The translations under genes and the position numbers were made by a program. A DNA stretch of 64,000 nt from Bradyrhizobium sp. CCBAU 53421 (GTDB taxonomy: Bacteria > Pseudomonadota > Alphaproteobacteria > Rhizobiales > Xanthobacteraceae), in contig NZ_CP030047.1 in NCBI RefSeq assembly GCF_015291625.1, positions 62,001 to 126,000 on the forward strand, in the 5' to 3' direction. Below, one piece after another: positions 1-10,972 of the stretch (positions are counted from its first letter, which is position 1; each line of letters begins with the position of its first letter). The notes beneath the pieces were generated by a model, which was given only the letters and a program-made list of their open reading frames with translations, ran no database searches and was not told the origin of the DNA.

Positions 1-374
1 GCTACTACAACATCATCTACGACCTCGTGGATGACATCAAAAAGGCGATGTCCGGCCTGCTCGCGCCGACGCTGCGCGAAACCATGCTGGGCAACGCGCA
101 GATCCTGGAAGTGTTCAACATTTCCAAGGTCGGCAAGGTCGCGGGTTGCCGCGTCACCGACGGCACCGTGGAACGCGGCGCCAACGTTCGCCTGATCCGC
201 GACAACGTCGTGGTGCACGAAGGCAAGCTGTCGACGCTGAAGCGCTTCAAGGATGAAGTGAAGGAAGTGGTCTCCGGCCAGGAGTGTGGCATGGCATTCG
301 AGAACTACGGCGACATGCGTGTCGGCGACGTGATCGAATGTTACCGCATCGAGACGATCCAGCGCTCTCTGTAA
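1..374 (+). CDS. infB: Translation initiation factor IF-2, C-terminal end (partial)
   Basis: Only the last 123 codons are in the window; the first complete codon starts at base 3 and the stop is TAA at 372-374. IF-2 is the GTPase that places initiator fMet-tRNA on the 30S subunit. The visible part matches the C-terminal beta-barrel domains of IF-2 ([20 protein letters not shown] near the start, then [15 protein letters not shown] and an ending in DVIECYRIE). It is followed by rbfA and truB, the usual infB neighbourhood in bacteria. The GTPase domain lies upstream, outside the window, so nothing can be said of it. Confidence 0.96.
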   Translation, partial: YYNIIYDLVDDIKKAMSGLLAPTLRETMLGNAQILEVFNISKVGKVAGCRVTDGTVERGANVRLIRDNVVVHEGKLSTLKRFKDEVKEVVSGQECGMAFENYGDMRVGDVIECYRIETIQRSL

Positions 375-440
375 GTCCAAATCTTACGAAGAGCAGATCT
401 TGCTAAGCGTTGGGTCCATTTAACTGAAAATGCGACGGCG

Positions 441-462
441 TGGCCGGACTTTGGTCCGGCCA
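441..462 (+). other. Hairpin in the infB-rbfA gap
   Basis: A perfect 9-bp stem (TGGCCGGAC at 441-449, GTCCGGCCA at 454-462) with a 4-base loop lies between infB and rbfA. No T-run follows, so it looks more like an RNA processing or stability structure than a simple terminator. Confidence 0.45.
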
Positions 463-547
463 CCAGCGCATTGTCTGATTGAAAGCAAAGCTAGGACATT
501 GATGCCCGCGGCCACGGCCTGCGGGCGCGACGGTTTTGGAAAAGGTC

Positions 548-961
548 ATGTCCCGTCAAAAGAAGAGTTCCAGCCCAGGCGGCTCGCAACGTCAGCTGCG
601 CGTCGGCGAAACGGTTCGCCATGCGGTTGCCGAAATTCTGTCACAGGGTGAGGTCCACGATCCCGATCTCGAAGGCCACATCATCACCGTTCCCGAGGTG
701 CGTATGTCGCCGGACCTGAAGCTCGCGACGATCTACGTGATGCCGCTCGGCGGCCGCGACACCGAGACGGTGATATCAGCGCTCGAGCGCAACAAGAAGT
801 TCCTTCGCGGCGAGATCGCGCATCGCGTCAACCTGAAATTTGCACCCGACATTCGCTTCCGCGTCGACGAGCGGTTCGACGAGGCGGAGCGCATCGAGAA
901 ACTACTGCGGACACCTGCGGTGCAGCGAGACCTTGCACCCGATTCGGACGACGAGGAATGA
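548..961 (+). CDS. rbfA: Ribosome-binding factor A
   Basis: RbfA (137 aa) is a KH-fold protein that binds the 30S subunit and helps mature the 5' end of 16S rRNA. The start is placed at ATG 548 because GGAAAAGG lies 3-10 bases upstream; an in-frame TTG at 536 would add four residues but has no ribosome site. The core shows the family features: a basic N-terminus, a [13 protein letters not shown] helix, the [17 protein letters not shown] strand and [18 protein letters not shown] near the end, followed by an acidic tail. The stop overlaps the truB start (ATGA, 958-961), indicating translational coupling in an infB-rbfA-truB operon. Confidence 0.95.
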   Translation: MSRQKKSSSPGGSQRQLRVGETVRHAVAEILSQGEVHDPDLEGHIITVPEVRMSPDLKLATIYVMPLGGRDTETVISALERNKKFLRGEIAHRVNLKFAPDIRFRVDERFDEAERIEKLLRTPAVQRDLAPDSDDEE

Positions 962-2067
962 CTGTGATGACGACCAACAGCGTGATCGACGCGAAGAATA
1001 CCGACGCGCGCGACGCTGAGCGGGATGCTTTTGCCGGGCAGCGCAGCGACGATGCGCGCCGCACCAACAACGACCCGCGCCAGAAGCAGGGCAGGCAGAA
1101 CCAGCAGCCGCGCCGCGACAAGCGCGACGTCCATGGCTGGGTGGTGCTCGACAAGCCGATCGGGATGACCTCGACGCAGGCGGTCGCCGTGCTCAAGCGC
1201 CTGTTCCAGGCCAAGCGCGCCGGGCATGCCGGCACCCTCGATCCGCTCGCCTCCGGCGGGCTGCCGATCGCGCTCGGCGAAGCCACCAAGACGGTTCCGT
1301 TCGTGATGGACGGCCGCAAGCGCTACCGCTTCACGGTGTGCTGGGGCGAGGAGCGCGACACCGACGACACCGAGGGCCGGCCGGTCCGGACCAGCGAGAA
1401 CCGGCCGACCGCCGATTCGATCCGCGAGCTGCTGCCGCGCTTCACGGGGGTGATCGAGCAGATCCCGCCGCAATATTCGGCCATCAAGGTCCAGGGTGAG
1501 CGGGCCTATGATCTGGCGCGTGACGGCGAGACCGTGGAACTGAAGCCCCGCCCGGTCGAGATCCACGAATTAACCCTTGTGGAACACGGAGATAACGGAC
1601 AATCCGTGTTCGAGGCCGAGTGCGGCAAGGGAACCTATGTCCGGGCCCTGGCCCGCGATATGGGCCGGATTCTGGGCTGTTTCGGCCATATCTGCGCCCT
1701 GCGGCGGACCCTTGTGGGCCCGTTTACCGAACGGGACATGATTCCGCTGGAACAGTTGGAGGCTTTATGCAATAGAGCCGCGTCTGGCGAGGGCAGCCTC
1801 GCCGACGCGCTTTTGCCCGTTGAGACCGCGCTGGACGACATCCCGGCACTGGCCGTCACACGGGCTGATGCGGCAAGGCTCCACAGGGGCCAGGCCGTTT
1901 TGTTGCGCGGACGGGATGCGCCCAATACTAGCGGCACAGTCTATGTCACGGTGGCAGGCCGGCTTCTCGCGCTTGCTGAAATTGGCAATGGCGAACTCAT
2001 CCCCAAGCGCGTGTTCAACCTGAACGGACTGACTGCCGGTCCGGCTCGCAACAATGAAAGTAACTGA
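958..2067 (+). CDS. truB: tRNA pseudouridine(55) synthase TruB
   Basis: TruB makes pseudouridine 55 in the T-loop of tRNAs. The 369-aa protein has a long polar, Arg/Gln-rich N-terminal extension (about residues 1-55) before the conserved [13 protein letters not shown] start of the catalytic domain. The catalytic aspartate lies in the [17 protein letters not shown] motif, and [23 protein letters not shown] and [13 protein letters not shown] motifs follow, then a short PUA-like C-terminal part. An in-frame ATG at 967 is an alternative start. The start overlaps the rbfA stop by four bases. The extension is lineage-specific; its role is unknown. Confidence 0.95.
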   Translation: MTVMTTNSVIDAKNTDARDAERDAFAGQRSDDARRTNNDPRQKQGRQNQQPRRDKRDVHGWVVLDKPIGMTSTQAVAVLKRLFQAKRAGHAGTLDPLASGGLPIALGEATKTVPFVMDGRKRYRFTVCWGEERDTDDTEGRPVRTSENRPTADSIRELLPRFTGVIEQIPPQYSAIKVQGERAYDLARDGETVELKPRPVEIHELTLVEHGDNGQSVFEAECGKGTYVRALARDMGRILGCFGHICALRRTLVGPFTERDMIPLEQLEALCNRAASGEGSLADALLPVETALDDIPALAVTRADAARLHRGQAVLLRGRDAPNTSGTVYVTVAGRLLALAEIGNGELIPKRVFNLNGLTAGPARNNESN

Positions 2068-2069
2068 CG

Positions 2070-2339
2070 ATGTCGATTACCGCAGAGCGCAAAGCGGAAG
2101 TCATCAAGACGAATGCCACCAAAGCCGGCGACACCGGCTCGCCCGAGGTCCAGGTCGCGATCCTGTCGGAACGCATCAATAACCTCACCGAGCACTTCAA
2201 GAGCCATGTGAAGGACAACCATTCACGCCGCGGCCTCCTGAAGCTCGTGTCGACGCGCCGCTCCCTGCTTGACTACATCAAGCGCAAGGACGAGGCGCGC
2301 TACAAGGCGCTGCTCGAGAAGCACAACATCCGTCGTTGA
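2070..2339 (+). CDS. rpsO: 30S ribosomal protein S15
   Basis: S15 (89 aa, the standard length) binds the central domain of 16S rRNA early in 30S assembly. The protein shows the four-helix pattern and signature residues ([44 protein letters not shown]). It starts two bases after the truB stop and is followed by a strong terminator. The truB-rpsO-pnp order is conserved in many bacteria. In E. coli S15 represses its own mRNA, but no equivalent leader can be recognised here. Confidence 0.98.
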   Translation: MSITAERKAEVIKTNATKAGDTGSPEVQVAILSERINNLTEHFKSHVKDNHSRRGLLKLVSTRRSLLDYIKRKDEARYKALLEKHNIRR

Positions 2340-2349
2340 TTTGAGAAGC

Positions 2350-2376
2350 ACGCGCGCGAGGTTCGCGCGCGTTTTC
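2350..2376 (+). terminator. rpsO terminator
   Basis: A perfect 10-bp stem of alternating CG (arms 2350-2359 and 2363-2372) with loop GGT is followed by TTTT at 2372-2375, starting 10 bases after the rpsO stop codon. It is a classical intrinsic terminator and separates the infB-rpsO unit from pnp. Confidence 0.85.
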
Positions 2377-2656
2377 GCATGGTCGTCCGTGAACTCGGGC
2401 TTTCGAATTGTCGAAAGAGGATCATGCGCAACAGCATGGCAATCGCGCCATGCACACTAGCGTCCAGCAGCAATCCGGCCGCTGGACCGGGCAAGATGCC
2501 CAGATGACCGAAAGGATGGACGCCATCCGAAATCCAGGGACCATGGCAGGATCGCCGGATGCTGGTCGCGACAAGCGCATCAGTGTCTCGCCGTCTTGGC
2601 ATGGTCTTTGTGTTTCAGGGCGCCGTGCTTTCGTGAAACCATGAAAGAAAACCGAA
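2377..2656 (+). other. Intergenic region upstream of pnp
   Basis: About 280 bases between the rpsO terminator and pnp. Short open frames exist in it but none has a credible start or composition. It probably holds the pnp promoter and leader; no clear -35/-10 pair or RNA motif could be picked out by eye. Confidence 0.4.
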
Positions 2657-4816
<2,160 letters not shown>

Positions 4817-4838
4817 GCCAAGACGAACTGACCATTAC

Positions 4839-4869
4839 GAAAGGGCGGCCGCAGTGGCCGCCCTTTTTT
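4839..4869 (+). terminator. pnp terminator
   Basis: Stem AAAGGGCGGCC (4839-4849) pairs with GGCCGCCCTTT (4855-4865) around loop GCAGT and runs into a T-tract. It lies about 25 bases after the pnp stop. Confidence 0.9.
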
Positions 4870-5008
4870 CGTTTGGGGATTGGACGCAAATCTATCTCAG
4901 CTGATCGGGATGCGCGGTTTTGACCCGGGATTGTGACCGGCACTGTTGGAACCCGTTCACAACTTGCGCCTATCATCAGGACGGCCTTTCCCAGCATGGA
5001 GAATCACG

Positions 5009-5743
5009 ATGTCCTCGATGTCCCGACGCCAATTGATCATCGCAGCAAGCGGCATTGCCGCGGCCGCCGCCTCGTCGCGCGCAGCGTTCGCGCAGACTGC
5101 GGCGCAGGCGCCGAGTGGTCCGTTCAAGATCGATCCACTCGCCTATCCGACCAACGCACTGGAGCCGCATATCGACGCCAAGACGATGGAGATCCATCAC
5201 GACCGGCATCACCAGGCCTATGTCACCAACCTCAACACATTCGCCAAGGACAATCCGCAGATCGCGGAGAAGCCGGTCACCGATGTGCTCGCCAACCTCG
5301 GCAGCGTGCCGGACGCGATCCGCACCGGCGTGCGCAACAACATGGGCGGCCACGCCAACCACACGATGTTCTGGCAGATCATGGGACCGAACGGCGGCAA
5401 GGCGGACGGTGAGGTGCTCGCCGCCATCGACCGCGACCTCGGCGGCATGGAAAAATTCCAGACCGACTTCAACGCTGCCGGCGGACGCGTGTTCGGCTCC
5501 GGCTGGGTGTTCGTCACGGTGACCAAGGACGGCAAGCTCGCGATCGAGACGCGGCCGAACCAGGACAATCCGATCATGGACGGCAAGCGCGCGCTGCTCG
5601 GCAACGACGTCTGGGAGCACGCCTATTACCTGACCTACCAGAACCGCCGGCCCGACTACCTCAAGGCGTGGTGGAATACGGTGAACTGGAAGGCCGTGGC
5701 TGAGCGTTATGCCGCCGCCAAGGCCGGCACACTCGGCGTGTGA
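5009..5743 (+). CDS. Fe/Mn-family superoxide dismutase with Tat-type signal
   Basis: Converts superoxide to hydrogen peroxide and oxygen. ATG 5009 is chosen because GGAG lies 8 bases upstream and because the N-terminus is then a twin-arginine signal (SRRQLII followed by an Ala-rich hydrophobic stretch and an AFA-QT cleavage site near residue 29). The mature part has the four metal ligands in their usual motifs: His in MEIHHDRHHQAYV, His in GGHANHTMFW, and Asp/His in DVWEHAYYLTYQNRRPDYL. Length is 244 aa against about 200 for cytoplasmic members, the excess being the signal. Export to the periplasm is inferred. Metal choice cannot be fixed from sequence. Confidence 0.92.
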   Translation: MSSMSRRQLIIAASGIAAAAASSRAAFAQTAAQAPSGPFKIDPLAYPTNALEPHIDAKTMEIHHDRHHQAYVTNLNTFAKDNPQIAEKPVTDVLANLGSVPDAIRTGVRNNMGGHANHTMFWQIMGPNGGKADGEVLAAIDRDLGGMEKFQTDFNAAGGRVFGSGWVFVTVTKDGKLAIETRPNQDNPIMDGKRALLGNDVWEHAYYLTYQNRRPDYLKAWWNTVNWKAVAERYAAAKAGTLGV

Positions 5744-5871
5744 GCCGCCGCAAAGGCTCGCTCGCCACAAACGGCTACGCTAGAGTTGAAAGCTCCGCGA
5801 ACTGATCGCAGGGCTTTCCCACCTTGTACAGCCGGAGCTTCGCACTCCGGATAGCGAGCGCCACGCAAACA

Positions 5872-6342
5872 ATGATGACACTGCCGATCGTCCGCCCTGC
5901 CCGACCCGACGAACTTGATGCGATCGCGCGCGCCTGGATGGACAGCTGGGCTTCGACCGGGCTCTCGCAGGCCAGCGAAAGTCTGTTGAACGATCTGCGT
6001 GCCCGTCTGCCACGCGAGATCGCGGGTGGCTGGAGTCTGTTCGTCGCCGACGATCGCGGCGCCATCGCCGCCATGCTGGCACTGCACCTGCCGACCTTGC
6101 TGCTCGACCAGCTGATGGTCGCGCCAAGCCATCAGGGCCAGAGCCTCGGACGCCATCTGCTCGCATTCACGCGCCGGCAAATGCCCGACGAGATCTGGCT
6201 GAAATGCGTCCGCGAGAACGAGAAAGCGTGGCGCTGGTATGAGCGCGAAGGTTTTGTGTTCGAGAAAGAAGCGATCAATCCGGTCACCGGCTTCATGATG
6301 AAGCACTACCGGTGGAAGCGAACACCGCAAATTGGAGGCTAA
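5872..6342 (+). CDS. GNAT family N-acetyltransferase
   Basis: A 156-aa acetyl-CoA-dependent acetyltransferase of unknown substrate. The start is placed at the ATG at 5872 (a second ATG follows directly), since the upstream in-frame sequence lies in a palindromic stretch. The acetyl-CoA binding motif A is visible as LDQLMVAPSHQGQSLGRHLL, and the C-terminal ENEKAWRWYEREGFVFEKE is the typical motif B. The next gene, a GST, begins three bases after the stop and its ribosome site GGAGG overlaps the end of this gene, so the two are probably cotranscribed. Confidence 0.85.
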   Translation: MMTLPIVRPARPDELDAIARAWMDSWASTGLSQASESLLNDLRARLPREIAGGWSLFVADDRGAIAAMLALHLPTLLLDQLMVAPSHQGQSLGRHLLAFTRRQMPDEIWLKCVRENEKAWRWYEREGFVFEKEAINPVTGFMMKHYRWKRTPQIGG

Positions 6343-6345
6343 CCC

Positions 6346-6942
6346 ATGATCAAGCTGTACTGGTCGCCGCGCTCGCGCTCGTTCTCCGCGATCTGGTTGC
6401 TGGAAGAATCCGGCCTACCATACGAGCGGATGCTGACCGACATCAGCACCGGCGCGCAGAAGGCGCCGGACTTCCTCAAGATCAATCCGATGGGCAAGGT
6501 GCCGGCGTTGACCGACGGTGACGCCCAACTCGCCGAGGCCGCCGCAATCTGCGCTTACATCGCCGACCGCTATCCCGAAACCAAGCTTGCGCCGGCCGTG
6601 ACCGACCCGAAGCGCGCACGCTATCTGCAATGGCTGTTCTTCTCGCCGAGCTGCATCGAGCCGGCGCTGATCCAGCTCTTCACCAAGCTCGAAGTGCCGA
6701 CCAGCACCGCGGCATGGGGCAGCGCGGCGCAGGTGTTCGACGTGCTCGATGCCGAGTTGCAGAAGGGGCCGTGGATCCTCGGCGAGCAGTTCTCCGCCGC
6801 CGACATCGCGATCGGTGCCGGGCTGAACTTCGCGGTGCGCGTGTTCAAGATGGTGCCGCCGCGGCCGTCATTCGAGGCCTATATCGACCGCTGCGTGGCG
6901 CGGCCCGCATTCCAGCGCGCAGAGAAGATCGCGGCGGGATAG
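6346..6942 (+). CDS. Glutathione S-transferase family protein
   Basis: A 198-aa protein with an N-terminal thioredoxin-fold domain (KLYWSPRSRSFSAIWLLEE, INPMGKVPALTDG, then LAEAAAICAYIADRYPE, the glutathione gamma-glutamyl site) and an all-helical C-terminal domain. The likely catalytic residue is a Ser in the SPRSRSF stretch. GGAGG seven bases before ATG 6346 supports the start. It is coupled to the GNAT gene upstream. The substrate is unknown; it belongs to the broad bacterial GST group used in detoxification. Confidence 0.9.
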   Translation: MIKLYWSPRSRSFSAIWLLEESGLPYERMLTDISTGAQKAPDFLKINPMGKVPALTDGDAQLAEAAAICAYIADRYPETKLAPAVTDPKRARYLQWLFFSPSCIEPALIQLFTKLEVPTSTAAWGSAAQVFDVLDAELQKGPWILGEQFSAADIAIGAGLNFAVRVFKMVPPRPSFEAYIDRCVARPAFQRAEKIAAG

Positions 6943-6951
6943 CGCAGCGAT

Positions 6952-6978
6952 GTAGCCCGGATGGAGCGAAGCCGTGAA
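6952..6978 (+). repeat. Partial copy of the GTAGCCCGGATGGAGCGAAG repeat
   Basis: One arm of a dispersed palindromic repeat whose full copies lie at 17644-17733 and 42950-43038. It lies between the convergent GST and fabV genes. Confidence 0.75.
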
Positions 6979-6990
6979 TTTCCGAACGGC

Positions 6991-8163
6991 CTAGCCTGGC
7001 ACGACGCGCGGATCGACGTCCTGCGTGTAGTCGACGCCGTCGATGCCGAAGCCGAACAGGCGGAGGAACTGGCTCTTGTACTCCTGGAGATCCGCCAATT
7101 CGCCGAGCGTCTCGGTGGTGAGCAGCGGCCAGCGCCGCGACACTTCCGTCTGCACTTCGGGCGAAAGCTCCCAGTCGTCGACCCGGACGCGCTGCGCGTC
7201 GTCGAGCGCGACATCCTTGCCGAGCTTCGTGCGGAACAGGCGGTCGATCTGCTCGATGCAGCCTTCATGGAGGCCGAGCTGCTTCATCACCTTGAACAGC
7301 ACCGTGCCGTAGAGCGGCACCACCGGGATCGCCGAGCTCGCCTGGGTGACCACGGCCTTCAGCGCGACGACGCGGGCGGCATCCGCATCAAGCCGGCCCC
7401 GGATCGCTTCCGCCTTGTTGTCGAGATCGACCTTGGCGCGGCCGAGCGTGCCGTTCCAGTAGATCGGCCAGGTCAGCTCGCTGCCGATATAGGTGTAGTT
7501 GAGCGTGCGGAAGCCCGGCGCCAGCACGCCGGCATCGGCCAGCTGGTCGATCCAGCGCTTCCAGTCATCGCCGCCCATCACCGCGACCGTGGCCGCGGTT
7601 TGCTCCTCGTTCGCAGGCTCGAGGGTGGTCTGGAACACTTCGCCGGTCTCGGTGTCGAGCGTCTTGATCTCGACCGGCGCACCCAGCGGCTTGATCACCG
7701 AGCGATAGGTCTTGCCGGTGTCCGGGTCGGTGCGGACCGGCGCGGCCATGCTGTAGACCAGCATGTCGAGCTGTCCGAATTTTTCGCGGACGCGCTCGAT
7801 GAAGTCCTTCTTCATCTCGTCGGAGAAGGCATCGCCCTCCAGCGTGAGCGGCGAGCGTCCGATCTTCCCGGCCTCGATCTCGAAAGCGCGATTATTGTAC
7901 CAGCCGGCGCTGGCGTTTCGCTTTTCCGAAGGCTCGCGCTCCAGCGACACGCCGATCGTATCGGCGCCGCCGGCGAAGGTCGCGACGATGCGGCTCGCGA
8001 GACCGTAACCCGTCGAGCAGCCCAGCACGGCAACGCGTTTCGGGCAGCCGGCGATCGGGCCCTGTTTCAGAACGTAGGCGATCTGTTCGCGGACATTGGT
8101 GGCGCAGCCGACGGGATGTGCCGTCGTGCAGATGAAGCCTCGCACGCGCGGTTCAATAATCAT
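6991..8163 (-). CDS. fabV: Enoyl-ACP/trans-2-enoyl-CoA reductase FabV
   Basis: FabV performs the last, NADH-dependent reduction of each fatty-acid elongation cycle and is the enoyl reductase type that tolerates triclosan. The 390-aa protein starts with the family hallmark MIIEPRVRGFICTTAHPVG; ATG 8163 is preferred over an in-frame GTG at 8169. The nucleotide-binding GCSTGYGLASR motif and the Tyr-X8-Lys catalytic signature (YWNGTLGRAK) are intact. It is about 130 residues longer than FabI, as expected for FabV. It is the last gene of fabA-fabB-fabV, so it is probably the housekeeping enoyl reductase for the unsaturated fatty acid branch. Confidence 0.95.
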   Translation of the reverse strand: MIIEPRVRGFICTTAHPVGCATNVREQIAYVLKQGPIAGCPKRVAVLGCSTGYGLASRIVATFAGGADTIGVSLEREPSEKRNASAGWYNNRAFEIEAGKIGRSPLTLEGDAFSDEMKKDFIERVREKFGQLDMLVYSMAAPVRTDPDTGKTYRSVIKPLGAPVEIKTLDTETGEVFQTTLEPANEEQTAATVAVMGGDDWKRWIDQLADAGVLAPGFRTLNYTYIGSELTWPIYWNGTLGRAKVDLDNKAEAIRGRLDADAARVVALKAVVTQASSAIPVVPLYGTVLFKVMKQLGLHEGCIEQIDRLFRTKLGKDVALDDAQRVRVDDWELSPEVQTEVSRRWPLLTTETLGELADLQEYKSQFLRLFGFGIDGVDYTQDVDPRVVPG

Positions 8164-8247
8164 TCCCACCCCACTTCGGATCGTTGCAATGTCCCCATTC
8201 GCGGCCCGCGGGCTTCGCGCCGCAGGCGAGAGGATGTGAAAACCGGA

Positions 8248-9471
8248 TCAGGCATCAAGCCGCTTGAACACCAGCGTGGCGTTGGTCCCGCCGAAGCCGA
8301 ACGAGTTCGACAGCACCGTGCCGAGCTTGGCGTTGTCGATGCGCTTGCGCACGATCGGCATGTCGGCGAAGGCCGGATCAAGCTCGGTGATATGCGCGCT
8401 CTCGCAGACGAAGCCGTTGTTGAGCATCAGCAGCGAGTAGATCGCCTCCTGCACGCCGGTGGCACCGAGCGAGTGGCCGGTCAGCGCCTTGGTCGCCGAG
8501 ATCGGCGGGCACTTGTCGCCGGTACCGAACACCTTGCGGATCGCCTCGATCTCCGGCGGATCGCCGGCCGGCGTCGAGGTGGCGTGCGGATTGATGTAGT
8601 CGACCGGCGTGTTCACCGTCGACATCGCCATGCGCATGCAGCGCTCGGCGCCCTCGCCCGATGGCGCCACCATATCGTAGCCGTCGGAGGTCGCGCCGTA
8701 GCCGACGACCTCGGCGTAAATCCTCGCGCCGCGCGCCTTGGCATGCTCGAGCTCTTCGAGCACCACGACACCTGCGCCGCCGGCGATCACGAAGCCGTCG
8801 CGGCTGATGTCGTAGGGACGCGAGGCGGTCGCCGGCGTGTCGTTATACTTCGACGACATCGCGCCCATGGCGTCGAACAGCACCGACAGCGTCCAGTCGA
8901 GTTCCTCGCAGCCGCCGGCGAAGATGATGTCCTGCTTGCCGATCTGGATCGTCTCATAGGCGTTGCCGATGCAATGGTTCGACGTCGCACAGGCCGAGGA
9001 GATCGAATAGTTCACGCCCTTGATCTTGAACCAGGTCGCGAGCGTCGCCGATGCGGTCGACGACATCCCCTTCGGCACTGCGAACGGACCGACGCGCTTC
9101 GGGCCCTTGGCGCGCGCGATGTCGGCGGCCTCTACCAGCGTGCGCGTCGACGGTCCGCCGGATCCCATGATGATGCCGGTGCGGATGTTGGAGACCTCGT
9201 TCTCCTCGAGGCCGGAGTCGCGGATCGCCTGTTCCATCGCAACGTGATTCCAGGCCGCACCCTCGGCAAGGAACCGCATCGCGCGGCGATCGATCACCTC
9301 GGCGGGATTGAGCGTCGGTGCACCGTGAACCTGCGACCGGAAGCCGAGCTCGGCGGCCTTCTCCGCACGCGTAATGCCCGACTTCGCCTCGTAGAGGCTC
9401 GCAAGCACTTCCTGGGTGTTGTTACCGATGGACGAGACGATACCCATCCCCGTGATGACAACCCGCCTCAT
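8248..9471 (-). CDS. fabB: 3-oxoacyl-ACP synthase I
   Basis: Condensing enzyme that extends acyl-ACP with malonyl-ACP and is needed for unsaturated fatty acid synthesis. The 407-aa protein starts [15 protein letters not shown] and has the complete Cys-His-His triad: nucleophile Cys in [14 protein letters not shown], His in [15 protein letters not shown], His in [12 protein letters not shown], followed by [11 protein letters not shown] at the C-terminus. It lies 43 bases after fabA and 84 bases before fabV on the same strand, an operon arrangement that marks it as FabB rather than FabF. Confidence 0.96.
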   Translation of the reverse strand: MRRVVITGMGIVSSIGNNTQEVLASLYEAKSGITRAEKAAELGFRSQVHGAPTLNPAEVIDRRAMRFLAEGAAWNHVAMEQAIRDSGLEENEVSNIRTGIIMGSGGPSTRTLVEAADIARAKGPKRVGPFAVPKGMSSTASATLATWFKIKGVNYSISSACATSNHCIGNAYETIQIGKQDIIFAGGCEELDWTLSVLFDAMGAMSSKYNDTPATASRPYDISRDGFVIAGGAGVVVLEELEHAKARGARIYAEVVGYGATSDGYDMVAPSGEGAERCMRMAMSTVNTPVDYINPHATSTPAGDPPEIEAIRKVFGTGDKCPPISATKALTGHSLGATGVQEAIYSLLMLNNGFVCESAHITELDPAFADMPIVRKRIDNAKLGTVLSNSFGFGGTNATLVFKRLDA

Positions 9472-9514
9472 GTTCGCCTCGCCCTGCCTTTATGTTGCCG
9501 CATGATGATCCTGC

Positions 9515-10036
9515 TCAAGATGGCGCCGTGCCCTGCTTGAACAAACCGACCTTCAAGTCCTTGGCGCGATAGATAATCTCGTCGTCCATGGAAAGCCACC
9601 CGTCGGCAATTCCAAGCACGAGCTTTGACCGCATCACGCGCTTGATATCGATGTTGTACACAACCTTGCGCGCGTGCGGCAGCACCTGTCCGGAGAACTT
9701 CAGCTCGCCGAGACCGAGCGCGCGGCCACGACCTTCGCCACCGATCCAGCCAAGGTAAAAGCCGACCATTTGCCACATGGCATCGAGGCCGAGACAGCCC
9801 GGCATCACCGGGTCGTTCTTGAAATGACAGCCGAAGAACCAGAGATCCGGTTTCACTTCGAGCTCGGCGCGCACCAGCCCCTTGCCGAACTCGCCGCCAT
9901 TCTCCGAGATCTCGCTGATCCGATCGAACATGAGCATCGGCGGCAGCGGCAACTGGGCGTTGCCGGGACCAAAAAGCTCGCCCCGCCCGCAAGCCAGCAA
10001 ATCCTCGTATTCGTAACCGCCGCGCCGATCCAGCAT
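9515..10036 (-). CDS. fabA: 3-hydroxydecanoyl-ACP dehydratase/isomerase
   Basis: FabA dehydrates beta-hydroxydecanoyl-ACP and isomerises the trans-2 to the cis-3 enoyl product, the branch point to unsaturated fatty acids. The 173-aa protein has the catalytic His in [15 protein letters not shown] and Asp in [12 protein letters not shown] 10036 is chosen because AGAGG lies immediately upstream and it gives the usual [17 protein letters not shown]-terminus; the longer in-frame reading is not expected. First gene of fabA-fabB-fabV, divergent from irr. Confidence 0.96.
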   Translation of the reverse strand: MLDRRGGYEYEDLLACGRGELFGPGNAQLPLPPMLMFDRISEISENGGEFGKGLVRAELEVKPDLWFFGCHFKNDPVMPGCLGLDAMWQMVGFYLGWIGGEGRGRALGLGELKFSGQVLPHARKVVYNIDIKRVMRSKLVLGIADGWLSMDDEIIYRAKDLKVGLFKQGTAPS

Positions 10037-10366
10037 CCTCTTTCCACCTCTGATGTCCCGATGAAGCGCTTTTGCTTGGTCGGACCTTAATCTACCCACG
10101 GGAACCGGAATATCCCGTCCCGCATCTTGGCGCTACCTGGGTACGCCACCGGCCTGTTATCTCTGCCGAAAGCGCATATGTGGTCCGCGCGCTCTCTAAC
10201 ATACGGCTAACTGGGCGGCAAAGCGGCATTCCCATGATAAATTACCGCTTCTCCTTAGGTTTCTACCGCAGCTTGGATTCGTTCTAGTTGCGAAAAACTT
10301 GCATCTGATAGGCATCCTTTTTATATTTATGAGGAATATTGCCTGAGTTGGGTGCATAGAGTGGAT
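10037..10366. promoter_or_regulatory. Divergent fabA / irr control region
   Basis: 330 bases separate the start of fabA (minus strand) from that of irr (plus strand). The half nearer irr is AT-rich (ATTTATGAGGAATATT, TTTTTATATT) and holds a set of direct repeats described separately. Nothing else recognisable was found; there is no open frame worth calling. Confidence 0.6.
10289..10316 (+). promoter_or_regulatory. Three direct hexamers, probable Fur site of irr
   Basis: Hexamers TGCGAA (10289), TGCATC (10300) and GGCATC (10311) recur at an exact 11-bp period, 50 bases before the irr ATG. The Fur site described for the Bradyrhizobium japonicum irr promoter consists, as I recall, of three imperfect direct hexamers rather than a Fur-box palindrome, so this is the likely equivalent. 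Identification rests on pattern and gene context, not on an alignment. Confidence 0.6.
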
Positions 10367-10858
10367 ATGAACGAGCAAGTACCGGCTGTGAACGATGATG
10401 CCGTGCACCCGGCTGCGCGGGGCGCGGGGCACCACCCTGCCCTGACCGGCTGCCCGTGGCATGACGTCAACGAGATGCTGCAGTCTGCCGGCCTCCGGCC
10501 GACCCGCCAGCGCATGGCGCTGGGTTGGCTGCTGTTCGGCAAGGGCGCCCGCCACCTGACCGCTGAAATGCTGTACGAGGAAGCTACGCTGGCCAAGGTT
10601 CCGGTGTCGCTGGCGACCGTCTACAACACGCTTAACCAGCTGACCGATGCCGGCCTGCTGCGCCAGGTCAGCGTCGACGGCACCAAGACCTATTTCGACA
10701 CCAACGTGTCGACCCACCACCACTTCTATCTCGAGCACAATCACGAGCTGGTCGACATTCCCGACCCGAACCTCGTGCTGTCGAAGATGCCCGACGTGCC
10801 CGACGGTTACGAGATCTCCCGCGTCGACATGGTCGTGCGGCTGCGCAAGAAGCGCTGA
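10367..10858 (+). CDS. irr: Iron response regulator Irr (Fur family)
   Basis: Irr is the heme-sensing transcription factor of Rhizobiales that represses or activates iron and heme genes under low iron. With ATG 10367 the protein is 163 aa and the heme regulatory motif GCPWHD places Cys at residue 29, the position known from B. japonicum Irr, where heme binding triggers degradation. The second, histidine-cluster heme site is seen as THHHFYLEH. The winged helix is the RPTRQRMALGWLLF to SLATVYNTLNQL segment. In-frame GTG codons at 10352 and 10361 are less likely. It is divergent from fabA. Confidence 0.97.
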   Translation: MNEQVPAVNDDAVHPAARGAGHHPALTGCPWHDVNEMLQSAGLRPTRQRMALGWLLFGKGARHLTAEMLYEEATLAKVPVSLATVYNTLNQLTDAGLLRQVSVDGTKTYFDTNVSTHHHFYLEHNHELVDIPDPNLVLSKMPDVPDGYEISRVDMVVRLRKKR

Positions 10859-10872
10859 GCCCGGCATCGGTT

Positions 10873-10957
10873 GTCATGCGCGGGCTTGACCCGCGCATCC
10901 AGCGCTCTCAATCAAGAATCTTCTTTGATGGATCGCCGGGTCAAGCCCGGCGATGAC
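10873..10957. repeat. Pair of inverted CGGGTCAAGCCCG-type palindromes
   Basis: Two hairpin-forming units, ATGCGCGGG-CTTGA-CCCGCGCAT (10876-10898) and ATCGCCGGG-TCAAG-CCCGGCGAT (10932-10954), face each other across a 33-base spacer between the convergent irr and SH3 genes. This is a typical dispersed palindromic element of rhizobial intergenic regions and could act as a bidirectional terminator. Confidence 0.75.
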
Positions 10958-10972
10958 CAGTGGCCTGTTGCG

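Noticed and set aside
2408..2644. 78-residue frame between rpsO and pnp
   Set aside because: TTG start without ribosome site and no recognisable features.
6961..9540. 859-residue plus-strand open frame opposite fabV and fabB
   Set aside because: It is antisense to two well-identified genes; long stop-free shadows are normal at this GC content and the translation shows His/Arg/Asp-rich low-complexity text with no family match.
10269..10290. Possible Irr iron-control (ICE) box, GATTCGTTCTAG, in the irr promoter
   Set aside because: Only one half resembles the motif; no convincing inverted partner, so only the direct repeats were reported.
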